Source: Sequoia sempervirens (taxonomy: Eukaryota; Streptophyta; Pinopsida; Cupressales; Cupressaceae). Taken from it: a stretch of DNA of 64,000 nt. Position numbers and translations under genes: made by a program. The DNA lies in assembly GCA_007258455.2 (NCBI GenBank), contig VDFB02000001.1, forward strand, positions 10,419,755 to 10,483,754. Reading direction: 5' to 3'. The first letter of the stretch is position 1, and every line of letters starts with the position of its first letter. The notes beneath the pieces were generated by a model that was given only the letters and a program-made list of their open reading frames with translations, did not search any database and was not told where the DNA came from. Below are positions 10,285-21,717 of this stretch, piece by piece.

Positions 10285-13200
10285 CTCTTAAGATGATAAC
10301 ACATCATCATGATCATCTGCATTTCCAACAAGATCAAAATCCTAATCACTCATGTTTGCATCTTCTTGATTTTCTTCATCCTCATCTATGACATGCAATG
10401 CATTCTCTCTCTCAATCTCTTCATTGGTAATCGAAATGTCTTCTTCAAACACTCTAGCATCATTTCATCCACTTCTTTGAATGTTTCTTGTAAATTAACG
10501 TATTTCCCATCAGGCATTATATCAACAAATTCTATGAATTTTTGTTTTGAGTGAGAGTCTGTTTGAATGACATACGAGCATCCTAAGCTTCTTACATCAT
10601 TAATTAGAAATGATTAGTTAATTTGAAGAAGGGAAACATACATCTCATCTGTCTCTAATAAAAATTTCTTGTATTTGTGCGTAAAAATCCATACTCATCA
10701 AATTATACTATGGATGGTTGGATCCACTTACATTTTAATAATATAGGACTATTTTCACCATAGTCCCTTGAATAATTTCTTGGATTAATCCAACATATAT
10801 TTTCTTCTTAGTTTTGTGAAGAAATTCAACACTAACAATACAATCAAAAATTGTCTTTCCTTTGTCTTTTTCTTCCACTCTTAAATGACTACCATAGGCC
10901 CACATTCCATTGAAACGCATAACCCATAAATGTGGAGATTATGAAAGCTCACTTTCCTCTATTCTTATATCTTGACCTTCTTTTGCATCACTGACTACAT
11001 TAGCAATCCATTCTTCAAATTTTGGAAAAGAATCACCTCCAATCAAATTAGCATGACATCTATGATTTTGAAGTCGGTGTTGCATCCAAGCTTGATTATC
11101 TTCTTCATATTTTCTACATAGAATATTAACATACACATAGTAAGATAAATAATATAAATGTGTAAATGCAATTGAGTAAATAAATTATTGTGTAAATTTT
11201 TTCTTACCTACACCACTTATCGAACAAAGATGTGTTTTGAAGAATATAGGGATGTATCACGCTTCTTTCTTGATGTGATAGCTTGAAGTGACATCAATTT
11301 CCTTTTAATACTTCACCTGCAACTGTCTCTTCTTCGTCATCATCCCATACACACCGATTGACATTTTAAAAATCCTTATATATTATGTGCAAAATCCCAT
11401 GGCCTTTTTCATTGAATATCCCTCAGACATGCTTCCTTCCAGTTTTTCCCTAGTATGAACAATTTATTTCAAAACCTTCATATATCATTCTATAGAATAC
11501 ATCCATCTTGTTCTTATTGGGCCACAATGCTTTAGTTCATATTATAGATGTATCAAAAGATTCATAGAAATTTTAAATATTGTTGGTGAAAATTCTCGTT
11601 CCAATAGACAAAGGACTTCAACAACCTCCTCCCTCAAACTATCAAAGTTCGAAGGATCTAATACATGTAAACTCATTCTCTTTAATATTAGGCCCAACCT
11701 TATAACTGCCAATCTTGGCCGCTTTTCGAAACTTAATAAAGTTACCACAATAGGTAAAATATTATCCATTATGACATGATAGTCATGGGTCTTGAGGCCT
11801 TTTAAGCCATTAATGTTAGTTTGGCTTCTAATACTACTACTTACATATCCAGTGGGAAAGCAAGTCTGAGAAAGCAAGTCTGATGAAATAGTATCAAAAG
11901 CACCAAAAAGTGTTTCTATAATAGCATAGGCTATATTTTTCTTAGTATGCATAAAGTCAACAATATACCTAATGGCTACATCCTTAAAGTATGGCAACTT
12001 ATAAAATATGCACAACCTTTTTACACCACTTTCATTACATGGATCGTATCTACTACCAACAATCCCATCATTTTCAATAAATGACATTCTTTTTTCTCCA
12101 TTCTCAACAATGTAATCACCTGTTATTAGCAATGGTGCTTCACAATTCTCTTCTTGACCATTGTATCGTGTCTTTTGTTGATGATATGTATGATCCATTT
12201 TAAGGTAAGTGCAATGTCCACAATAAATACACTTACAAAAACTTCTTGAGTGCCTCACAAAATCCTTAAAGTCTCAAAAAGGACATCCATGGTATCCATG
12301 AACACTGAGACTAGACAATGTGCCATATGCAAGAAGATCATGAATCATAAACAATAAGGAAGCTCTTAAAGTGAATTTTATTGAATGACCATCCCTTAAA
12401 GATTGAATTGCTTCAATTTCTTTCCACAATTCCATTAGCTCATCATATAATGGCTCTAGATAAGCATCATCTGAAGTCACAATTTTATTTCTTGGTATAA
12501 TAATGATAGCATTAAGAAAAATGGTTTAGCTACTAACCATAGAGGCAAGTCATAATTTATTAAAAACATTGGCCAAGTTGGCCATTTAGTACTTTGATCT
12601 AAGAATGGGTTCACCCCATCTAGAACCAAACCCAACCTTATATTACGGGGATCTTGAGAAAAATTAGGCCATTGGTTATCAAATTCCATCCACATCTTAG
12701 AATTACGCACATGTCATTGTTTTCCATCAGTGCTCTTATTTTGGGCATGCCATTGCATAAGTTCAACAGTGTCTCTACACCTATACATTCAAAGTAATCA
12801 TGGGATTACTAGAAAGTGGTGAAGAACCTTTCTAGGAACCATAACTGATCTCAACGTTTGTCTATACCTTTCTTCATGAAATTTCAAACACTCACTCTCA
12901 CTTGCAAGATTCTTTTGAAATAATACACAACCATTCACACATGTGTGGATGTTTTCATACCCTAAGCCTAGGTTAGTGATTTTCTTTTTACATTGACTTC
13001 ATTTTGTTGTCAATGTGGAGTCAGATGGTAAAAATGAACTTAACAATGGCAGTAACTGATCTACACTCTCTTTTTTCCAACCAAACACCACTTACAAGTT
13101 AAGAATTTCAAGTATTGTTGTCAAACAACTTAACTTGAAATCAACATACACGGGCTTTAAAGCATCCTCCATCAACTTGGCCCAATCATCATTTAGACCC

Positions 13201-13515
13201 TCATTCAATATTCTATTAAATTAAAACCCTCCACCTAACATTGCTAGCTCTTCATCTATCTTTGTTGCCTCTTCATCTCTCACACTCTACAATTCTATCA
13301 TAACTTCATAATAATTGTAATTCCAAGGGCTCATACCACTATTCCTATATCTTATCATATGTCAATAATCAGACTTTCTTTTTTCACCTTTCCACCAAGA
13401 TAGTCATTACATGGACATGGATATTTGTCCATGTCCCTCTTATCGACTACTCTCTCATCAAATGCATGGTATTGATCTGTAGTCAATCTTCAACATTGAT
13501 CCATCTATGATCTAC
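10285..13515 (-). pseudogene. TNP2-type CACTA transposase (Transposase_21), degenerate
   Basis: The minus strand shows the En/Spm TNP2/TNPD layout in order. About 13500-13340 is an N-terminal transposase-associated region with RDMDKYPCPCND. Then come LTTILEILNL and LGLGYENIHTCVNGC (about 12970), RNIRLGLVLDGVNPF (about 12640), and YLEPLYDELMELWKEI with LLFMIHDLLAYGTLSS (12480-12274), the Transposase_21 core. A DUF4218-like stretch (LVLIRLGLILK... EREFSPTIFKISMNLL) lies at 12258-11542, a DUF4216-like piece at 10920-10735, and an acidic tail ends near 10285. A probable intron with GTAAG and TAG borders lies at about 11120-11206. Stops and frameshifts throughout make it non-functional. It would have excised and reinserted elements bearing this family's ends. 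Confidence 0.88.
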
Positions 13516-13529
13516 TCATAGCAACAAAA

Positions 13530-13990
13530 AATTGTAGACTAAGAGACAAAAACTATTTTTTTAATTAAAAGGCATTTCCATAGCAATAGAGTTATAGAGA
13601 GAAAATAAAATAGAGAGTTTAACTAATGAATTGTAAAAAATAGATTTTTGTAGTTTATATTCAAATTGTTGATTACATTGCATTGCACATCTTTCAAAAT
13701 TAAAGCATTACTTCACACTGCATAACTAATAAGTAGATGTTGATAGATGACAACATGTAAAAATTGTAGAATAAGAGACATAAACTATTTTTTTAATTGA
13801 AAGGAATTTCCATAGCAATAGAGATATAGAGAGTTTAACTAATGAATTGTAAATAATAGATTTTTGTAGTTTATATTCAAATTGTTGATTACATTGCATT
13901 GCACATCTTTCAAACTCAAAGCATTACTTCACATTGCATAACTAATAACTAGATGTCGATAGATGATAAAATTTCAATTACAATATAGTT
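13530..13990. repeat. Two-copy tandem repeat, unit about 235 bp
   Basis: Two imperfect units share AATTCATTAGTTAAACTCTC (reverse strand), the words GTTGATTACATTGCATTGCA and GCATTACTTCACA, and the end ATAACTAATAA. A third partial end (ACTTCACATTGCATAACT) lies near 14025. No coding sense. Confidence 0.7.
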
Positions 13991-14079
13991 TTTACAAATT
14001 CAACCTAAGTAGTTATGCAATTACTTCACATTGCATAACTAATAACTAGGAGCAGCTTCCAATTGCATTTACTTGTCAT

Positions 14080-14600
14080 GGCATCCACATTTTTAAAAAG
14101 TTCACTGCCTTGTCTATGCTACCACATTTTTCATACATGTCTACCAAAGCATTTTATCAAATAGTTCACTGCCATGTTGCTATGGCTAAAAGCCTAAAAC
14201 AAGTGCTTTTGAACAAGCTATGGATCCTTGGAAAAAATCTATCAAATCATAATAGTAAGCAATAGAATAGACAAGGCAGTGAACTAGTTGAAAAAATGCC
14301 TCAAAGAAATGTGGTCTCATGGTGATGGAATGCCATGATAATCCATAACAATTTACTAGTCATGGAATTCATCATGGCATTCCATCACCATGCGACCACA
14401 TTTATTTGAGGCATTTTTTCCAAAGTTCATTGCCTTGTCTATGCTACCACATTTTTCATACATGTCTACCAAAGCATTTTATCAAATAGTTCACTGCCTT
14501 GCTGCTATGGCTAAAAGCCTAAAATGGGCGATTTCAAAAAAGCTATGGATGCTTGGAAAAAATATATCAAAGCATAATAATAAGCAACAAGCTATGGTCT
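14080..14600. pseudogene. Scrambled PPR-protein gene fragments
   Basis: Reverse reading of 14090-14165 gives ALVDMYEKCGSIDKAV, a classical plant PPR repeat. The plus strand around 14285-14335 gives LVEKMPQRNVVSW followed by NAMI, the next PPR unit. A second minus-strand copy of the first motif lies at 14400-14500. The pieces alternate in strand and form an inverted arrangement around 14340-14380, so several capture or rearrangement steps are needed. PPR proteins bind organelle RNA; these pieces encode nothing usable. Confidence 0.75.
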
Positions 14601-14689
14601 CATGGTTTTTATTTGCGTGAAAATCAACGTGATTTTATTTGCATTTTTTGCCAAGTTTTAAATGCATTTTTTTGTAAATTTTTCTGTTT

Positions 14690-17600
14690 GAAATGGGGAA
14701 AAATCTATGTGGTCACTTTTGTGCACTTTTTAATTATAGGATTCTCACAATTAGTGAAAAAGGTAGTGTTCATGAAGGAATGGAAAAAATGTGTAAAGCC
14801 TTTGAATTTTACCCGTATTGTGCGATGGCATTGAATCATTTAGCAAACCATTTTTTCTTCACAGGGCAGCATTTTCTTGTGGAACAGTTGACTAAGACAA
14901 CTCTTGTTTCAACTAACCACCCTCTCATGAAATATCATTCATATTATAATCTTACATGATCTTATCATGGTATAGGTTATTATGACATAAGTAGTCGCTA
15001 CTACATGGCATTAGTCAAGGAAAACTAGAGGCCACAATATTTTGTGGACAGGTTCAATTGAAGCTAGGAGATCTTAAGAGTTCTCTCTCAAATTTTGGAA
15101 ATGTTCTAGAGATCCATCCTGAGAACTATGAGAGCATAAAATCTATAGGACATATATATGCTTAGTAAGGGTAGGTAGAGAAGGCTTTGGAAATTTTAAG
15201 AAAGGAAACTCGCATAGATCCACATGATGCCCATGCATTTATTAAGATGGGCGAGTTATTAATATCGTCAGACCCCAGTGCAGCCTTAGATTCTCTTAAG
15301 ATGCCAAAGTATTTTCTAAAGAAGACTAGAGAAGAAGTACCCATTCAATTGTTAAACAACATTGGGGTTCTTCATTTTGAGTGTCATGAACTAGAGTTGG
15401 CTCAACAAACTTTTATGGAGGCATTAGGAAATGATGTTTTGCCTCAACATAAATCTTTGTGGTCAGTTTTATGCATTTTTTACTTGTAGGATTCTCATAG
15501 TTAGTGAAAAGGTACTTTTCATGAAGGAATGGAAAAGATGTGTAGAGACTTTGAATTATACCCATACTATGCAATTCCATTGAATCATTTAGCAAACCAT
15601 TTTTTCTTCACTTTAGGGAAACATTTTCTTATGGAATAGTTGACTAAGATAGCTCAGACTATTTCAACTAACCACTCTCTCATGAAATCTCATTCATATT
15701 ATAATCTTGAATGGTCTTATCATAGTATTTAGGTGATTGTGACACCACTGGCCACTCCTACATGACATCAATAAAGGAAAGCCAAAGGCCATAGGATTTG
15801 GTGGACAGGTTCAATTGAAGTTGAGATATCTTAAGAGTTCTCTCTCAAATTTTGAAAAGGTTCTAGAGGTCCACCCTAAGAATTGTGAGAGCTTAAAAGT
15901 TGTAGGACATATATATGCTCAGTAAGGGCAAGTAGAGAAGGCTTTAGAAATTTTAAGAAAGGAAACTTGCATAGATCCATGTGATGCCCATGCATTTATC
16001 AAGATGGGTGAGTTATTAATATTGTCAAACCCCAATGCATCCTTAGATTCTCCTAAGACAAAAAAGTCTCTTCTGAAGAAGAGTAGAGAAGAAGCACCAA
16101 TTCAATTGGTAAAAAACATTGGGGTTCTTCATTTTGAGTGCACAATGAACTTGAGTTGGCTCAACAAACTTTTATGGAGGCAATAGGAAATGGAATTTGG
16201 GTTGAATTCATAAATAAGAGCCCCAATGCCAATTCTGCTGTTTTTTCTATACTCTTTAAGGATATGAAATTCTTCTATTGACTAGAAGAAGGTGGCATTT
16301 CACTTGAGTTACCATGGGATAAATTCACAACACTATTTAATCTTGCTAGATTGTTTGAATAGCTACATGATATTGAAAAAGAAAATCTTTTATACATGCT
16401 AATATTGTTCAAGTTTCTTGATTATGTGGATGCATATCTACATCTTGTAGCCATGGCTCAAGCTCGGAATGAGATCTAACTAAGCCTAGAATTTGTTGGG
16501 GATGCACTTAAGGTGGATAAAAACTCATCAAATTCTTTATCTATGCTTGGAAAAATGGAACTGAAAATAGATGACTGGCTTAAAGAAAAAGAAACAATTA
16601 AAGATGCACAAAGTGGATTAGATGGAAATATTTCTTATGTTGACATTTCACTTGAAAATTGGAATTATCTTGCATATTTTCACAATGAGAGGAGGGATCC
16701 AAAGGTGGAGGCACAACATCTTGAGAAGGCTAGAGAACTGTATTGTAAAGTGTTGGCACAAAGACTAGGAAATGTTTATGATGCAAATGGGGCAGCCATT
16801 GTGCTAGTTGAAAGGGGTCAATTTGATATTGCAAAGGAAATTTTTACACAAGTACAAGAAGCTATAGCAAGGTGATCCCATAATAGTGGTTTACAATTTT
16901 TGGCCAAACTAGACATTGAACTATTTTTTTCTAACTAAATCTTCAATTTTGGGCACCTATAGTGGCTAAACCGTGAGGAATTTGAAGATGATGCAAACTA
17001 GTGATTTGTGAAATTTGATTTGTAGATTCTAAATATGTTTATTTCAAAAAATTTGGAATCATATTGGACTTCTTTTTCCATCTCCTTCAAAAACTAGTTT
17101 TTTTCAGTAAACACCATTTTTAAGGAGTGATGCTCACCGTATACAACATAATTTTTTTTCCATGAAGGATAAAATTCTTTTTTTTGAATTTAGATTTGTA
17201 ACTATGATATTCAATGCTTCCAATTTGTTTCATAGTGTTTTATTGAATATTTTTCCTTAATCAAGTTTTGAAGTTAAACCAATTACAATTTAGACATAGG
17301 ACCATAAAATAACTTTTTTGTATGTATTGAAATTCAATTTTTTGTTGGATCAAGGACATCAATATCTAGTGCACTGATATTTTTCATTTTTTTTTGATAA
17401 TCTACTATTTTTTCACATGTGCATAAAAGAGAGCTTGATTTTTGGGTGAAAAACCTATGTTTAATCAAACTAAAAAAAAAAAATAAAACCAAAAATATTA
17501 AAATTATATTTGTTGGATAGCTCGTTTTGATGACTACCATCATCCAGTTGGGTTTGTGAAGTCTCCTCCATTTTCATCCTCAACTCGATCTTCAAAGGGA

Positions 17601-18310
17601 AAAATTTTGGAGGTTTTTGGTGCCAGAGGGGGAGAAGGAGTGAAAAGGGGGGTTCAAGCGAACCCCCTTTGGAGGTTTGCTCAAACCAGGGTTAACTCAA
17701 ATCAGGGTTCGCTCGAACTAGGGTTTTCATGAACTAGGGTTCGCTCGAACCAGGGTTCACTCGAACCAAGATTCACTCGAACCAGGGTTTGCTCGAACTA
17801 GGGTTGAAGTGAACCCCCTTTCCAAAAACCTTTTCTTTGTTTTTCTTCTTGGGAAGTGTGGGATCAAGAATTTAATGGGTTCAATCGAAGGGAGGTTCTA
17901 GGGAACCTCCTTTGGGTTCACTCAAACCAAATGTTTGTTCAAATCCCCAAAAACCAATTTTTTTTGCATGGGGGAATTTTTTGTAATTTTCCTTCCTCAT
18001 TGGAATTGTAAACCAGTTTTGTGGGTTTAACTAGTAGGAAACATCTTTGTTTAGATGCCTGATGTATGGGTAAATCTAGAACATGTTTACTTTTCACAAG
18101 GAAATTTTGCGCTTGCAGTGAAAATGTATCAAAATTGTTTGGGGAAATTCTATTTTGGCACTGACACCCAAATTTTATTATATTTAGCTCGAACACATTA
18201 TGAAGTAGAATAGTGGCAAGATTGTAACTATTGTAAGTTGTCAATCAGAAAGCTATAGATTTTGTGTTTAATGTAATGAGGGTTTCAAATTACCTTTGAA
18301 TTCGTTGCAG
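14690..18310 (+). pseudogene. CTR9-like: Captured CTR9/VIP6 (Paf1 complex TPR protein) gene fragment
   Basis: Plus-strand frames match plant CTR9 (VIP6/ELF8), the TPR subunit of the Paf1 transcription elongation complex. In order they are MEKMCKAFEFYPYCAMAL with NHLANHFFFTGQHFLVEQL (14780-14890), ALEILRKETRIDPHDAHAF with MGELLISSDPSAALDS (15185-15300), VPIQLLNNIGVLHFE, then NWNYLAYFHNERRDPKVEA and GQFDIAKEIFTQVQEAIA to 16870. After the D1 insertion it resumes with MPDVWVNLEHVYF and GNFALAVKMYQNCL (18050-18140). The block 14700-15440 is repeated in tandem at 15450-16190. An intron remnant before GATTCTCACA (14740, 15490) shows genomic rather than cDNA capture. Many stops and frameshifts are present. 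It lies opposite in strand to the transposase. Confidence 0.9.
16871..18030 (+). mobile_element. Short TIR element D1 inserted in the CTR9 fragment
   Basis: About 1.16 kb, homologous along its length to D2 (34104-35129). The ends are inverted: GGTGATCCCATAATAGTGGT...TTTACAATTT at the left and, read inward from the right, TAAACCCACAAAACTGG then TTTACAATTCC. The outermost bases are eroded compared with D2. No ORF of note. The middle (17655-17830) is a run of degenerate units built on GGTTCGCTCGAACC. The transposon class is undetermined. Confidence 0.75.
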
Positions 18311-18844
18311 TGGGTGTCCCCAAATACAACTTCATTGTAGAGGGCCTCACTGACTTCAAATTTGTTGCAGCAAACATCAAATTCCTTGCCCTTTCCCACC
18401 TTTTCAAAAGTATCTAGGTCCTCTCCAAACAATCTTTATCATCCAATATGCAATACCCAGGCCAGTGTAGTTGTCACATGAATAATGAATCAGGCCAAAC
18501 AATCTTTATCTACAAACAATATTTATCCCCAAATTAGATGAACTTCTGCTATAACTCAAAATGCCTCAGGCTAAATGAAAAATGAATCACGCACGCGCAA
18601 TACACTCCTGCCCTATGTTTCTCAATTTTTTTAATTTTTTTGTCTTATTTGTATTTGTGTGACTAACTATTTATTCATTTTTATTTGTATGACTAAATAA
18701 TTTTTTAGTCCATGACCATATTAGTCATTTATTTACTTATTTATAGTCAAGTTGCAAAAAAAAATAGTAGAATTTAGTCCTTTTTAGTTGTTGTGGCTAA
18801 AATTTTTAGTCACCTAGTCATTTGTTTGCCAAATTCTACAAGTG
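18311..18844 (-). repeat. CACTA A right terminus and subterminal repeats ('GAATTTGG' end)
   Basis: Up to about 18600 there is no recognisable gene. From 18640 the TTTAGTCATTTAT-type motifs recur on both strands up to the end, which read inward is CACTTGTAGAATTTGGCA. It matches the left end of CACTA B at 37573-37790 along about 220 bases, in opposite orientation. Confidence 0.75.
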
Positions 18845-19650
18845 ATACAAGATAATGATTAGTACTTGATCATCAATAATCTCCATTTCTACATCAAACA
18901 CCACTATAGTGTTTCCATTGCTAGTTTCTCCAACCAACCTACAAAGATTACCAAAATTTTATCTCTTTGGCACTACCAACACTCACCTTGAGATAGTTAT
19001 TTTCTCCACTAAATCAATAACCTTGTTCATCAAAAAATCCGAGTGACATTTTTTTTTAATCTTGGTACATGTTTGACATGTTGAATAGCCCTTACTACCC
19101 CATTAAACATCTTGATTTCAACATCTCATTCACCAATATATTCACACAAGTTATCATTTCCCATGTAAACCATAACTCCATCACATGACTGATAAGAAGA
19201 AAAGTAGTCCCTATGAGGAGTCATGTGAAAAGATCCTCTAGAATCAAGACTCAAATATGATGCAATGAACCTCTTAGATTAGTAGACAATACCTCTTTGT
19301 CTTCTAATGGCGTTTCAAATTTTGTTTTGTTTTCTCAAATACTTGCAAACTAGGATTTTATTTGTTTGCTTTTGGAATTCTATGCTCCTTTTTGACATGC
19401 AATGTTTTTCCACAACTACACCATTTATCTCTTTTCCACCCCTTAGATTTGGACCTAGTTTTTTACACTTAGTATTTATTTTTTCTTGAGTTTCACCCCT
19501 TGTAATGAGTGCTTCATTAGAAGAAGGCCCTTGAGATGTCTTCCACCTTGAATCTTCAAAAAATATTATGTCCACCACATCTTCAAAGATAAGTTTCCCA
19601 CTCAATGTTGAGTTACTAAGTGTCATTATTGCTTGACCCCGAGTTTTAGG
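18845..19650 (-). pseudogene. Copia F: gag C-terminus, protease and RT piece, internally deleted
   Basis: Minus strand. 19650-19300 reads MTLSNSTLSGKLIFEDVVDI...GPSSNEALITRGETQEK and then a damaged zinc knuckle with WCSCGKT in a shifted frame, the C-terminal part of Copia gag. About 19260-19000 reads SLDSRGSFHMTPHRDYFSSY with MGNDNLCEYIGE and KMFNGVVRAIQHVKHVP, the aspartic protease region and its downstream neighbour; the catalytic DSG is altered to DSR. The sequence then jumps to RT strand LIIIL at 18848, so the integrase and the first part of RT are deleted. The N-terminal half of this gag lies at 35968-36414, on the other side of element C. Confidence 0.8.
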
Positions 19651-19687
19651 TAAGCTCTATCTGCAAGGGACCAAGCTCTGATACCAA

Positions 19688-21159
19688 TTGTTGAACAGTT
19701 TAGATAACTAAGAGGGGGGGTGAATCAATTATCATTTTGACAAGATGTAAAGCATTTGCTAAATACATCTTATAAACCAAGTCAAGGAATATGCTGTTGA
19801 AATTTGTGCCAAATTTGGTGCCATTTTTAGGTCATTATTTTGGCTCATGGCTTTGGTTAAACCACACTTTCTTTATGGTTTAATTTTTTTCTATTTATGG
19901 GTGCTTGAGATGGAGAAAGCATAATGATTTTGTAGGTATCATCATGCTACTATAAATTACTCCATATTCACATGTTTAAATGATACTACTATAAGAAATT
20001 TTCTTGACTTTAATTAATCCAAAGCAAGCTTATATCAATTAGATAATAATCAAGTAGATATAAACATGAAAGCACATGACAACACCATGCACAATGAACA
20101 CTAGAATTTACCTGGAAACCCAAGAAGGGAAAAACCATGGAGAATGCTAATTCTGAATTATAGAACACTGGTCAAGGTGACACTAGTTAAGGTGATTTTT
20201 ACAAGGGCTCACCACCAAGATTATCACTATAGGTAAGGCTCACTATCGGTGGGCTCACTACCTGATTAATACAAAAACAAAATAGTCTCACTGACAAAAA
20301 TGAACTGATGAAGTTGCATCTACTTATGCATGAATTCAGTTCCGGTTAAGAGCACAATATTTGTCTGTAGTAGATCTGGTCAAGAATCTTCTGTCCACCT
20401 TCCTCACACAACCTCTATAAAACAAACTACTTCTTCCTAACACTTTCCTTCAAATTTCTTATCGTATAATCCTTTGTACCCTTTTATCTGCTCGTACACA
20501 CCATTCTTCTTCATCGAACAAGATCAAATTTTACTTATACCATCCAAAACACAATGTCTTCATAGTTTTCTAAGTTGACGAAACACAATTTGAATTAGGT
20601 CACCACAAAACATGCCAGCTTGAAGAGAAGCCTTGAAATATTCAATGAGGCTTGGTATTCTAGCACTAGGCCCAAAAGATAGATCACACATAGAGATCTT
20701 CTTACCACGTTACCAAGGGACCCATAAATAGGTCATACATAAGATAGAAAATTTTGAATTACATGAAATATATTCTAGAGCCAATGGGAATGCCACAACT
20801 AATACCAAATCTTGATTATCATCAATTTTAGTATCAACTGGAGAAACACATTAGACATAACAAAACTTGTAACATGTTGCATGAATGTATGGATAGCAAG
20901 GATACCCAGAATAAGCTTTGAGCACAACAACGAACATCAAAATCTTAGTCTTCATTATTCTGCATTAACTGACTTCCACGAATATCCCAAAAAGAAGTAC
21001 TACCATATCTGGATCAAGAATAATATATCCACACTACGTAACATCATAGCACTCAATAGGATAGATCATTTTTGTATATCATTCAGAGCACAACCTACTG
21101 GATCCTTGGTTTTGAAATCAATGACAACAATGCTAAATCATCTCGACAACTTCTCAACA
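19688..21159 (-). repeat. Element C 3' LTR
   Basis: 1,472 bases with TGTTGA...CAACA borders on the plus strand. Bases about 19725-19975 have no counterpart in the 5' LTR. From about 19985 the two LTRs align through the word CAAGCTTATATCAATTAGAT to the ends. The ORF at 20812-21357 crosses the LTR end and is not a gene. Confidence 0.85.
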
Positions 21160-21174
21160 ATCTCCCCCTTTGGC

Positions 21175-21717
21175 ATTGATGGTAAAACAACAAAAAACTC
21201 AAAAAAAAAAAAATTCCAAAACTCCAAGCACTCCCCCTTTGTCAAGCAATCTAATTCCTCTTTTTTTTTTCATTTTCTCCCCCTTTTTGCCATCAAAGGA
21301 AAAGGGAAAAATAAGGAACATTCAGGAGATCAAGTAAAAATAACACTTTTCACATGAAATTTTTTCTTGTACCTTTCTCTCACAATTGGAAGAATCCTCT
21401 TCCAAGCTTGCATCACATAAATCATTCTAGCACACATACTATCTAGTAGAGTCAATAGCATAAATGAAGATGACTAGTTCGGAGATAGGCACTATTGTTC
21501 ACAATCCTCTTCATCAGAAAGTATCCTAGAGAGATGATCCAACCAAACCTCTACAATTTCTTTGACCAACCAGAAAGTTCTAACCAAATCTTCCCTCTGT
21601 CTTTGAGTAGACAATAGCTAAGCTAGCAACTCACCAACTCTTATTCTTTTTTTTTCCATCTTTATCTTTCAAGAAGTCAAAACACTTTCCAATATCATTC
21701 AATTTAGATTTAATAGC
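21175..21717 (-). pseudogene. Element C second ORF, C-terminal part
   Basis: Minus-strand continuation of the frame at 30933-32310 across gypsy G. Joined at the duplicated ATAGC it reads through DNFRSRIEAI and then KSKLNDIGKCFDFLKDKDG, after which stops appear. This shows G inserted into a formerly coding sequence. Function unknown. Confidence 0.6.

Larger units (their letters stand above)
2953..18844 (-). mobile_element. CACTA (En/Spm) transposon A, 15.9 kb, TSD ATA
   Basis: The left end is CACTAGTACAAAAACAAC; the right end read inward is CACTTGTAGAATTTGG (CACTA with one change). Both are flanked by the 3-bp duplication ATA (2950-2952 and 18845-18847), and the flanks join into one Copia RT. 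Dense TTTAGTCATTTA-like motifs occupy both subterminal regions, as in CACTA elements. Inside lie a minus-strand TNP2-type transposase (10285-13515), an unidentified ORF, and fragments of aspartic proteinase, PPR and CTR9 genes. Later insertions are a truncated gypsy LTR (3292-4378) and a short TIR element (16871-18030). The transposase is too damaged to work. Confidence 0.9.

Noticed and set aside
17655..17830. RNA polymerase III B-box array in D1 (GGTTCG words)
   Set aside because: The unit GGTTCGCTCGAACC is palindromic and fits the GGTTCGANNCC consensus only in part; there is no box A or terminator.
20812..21357. 181-aa plus-strand ORF
   Set aside because: It crosses the border of the element C 3' LTR and its polypurine tract on the antisense strand; no domain or codon sense.
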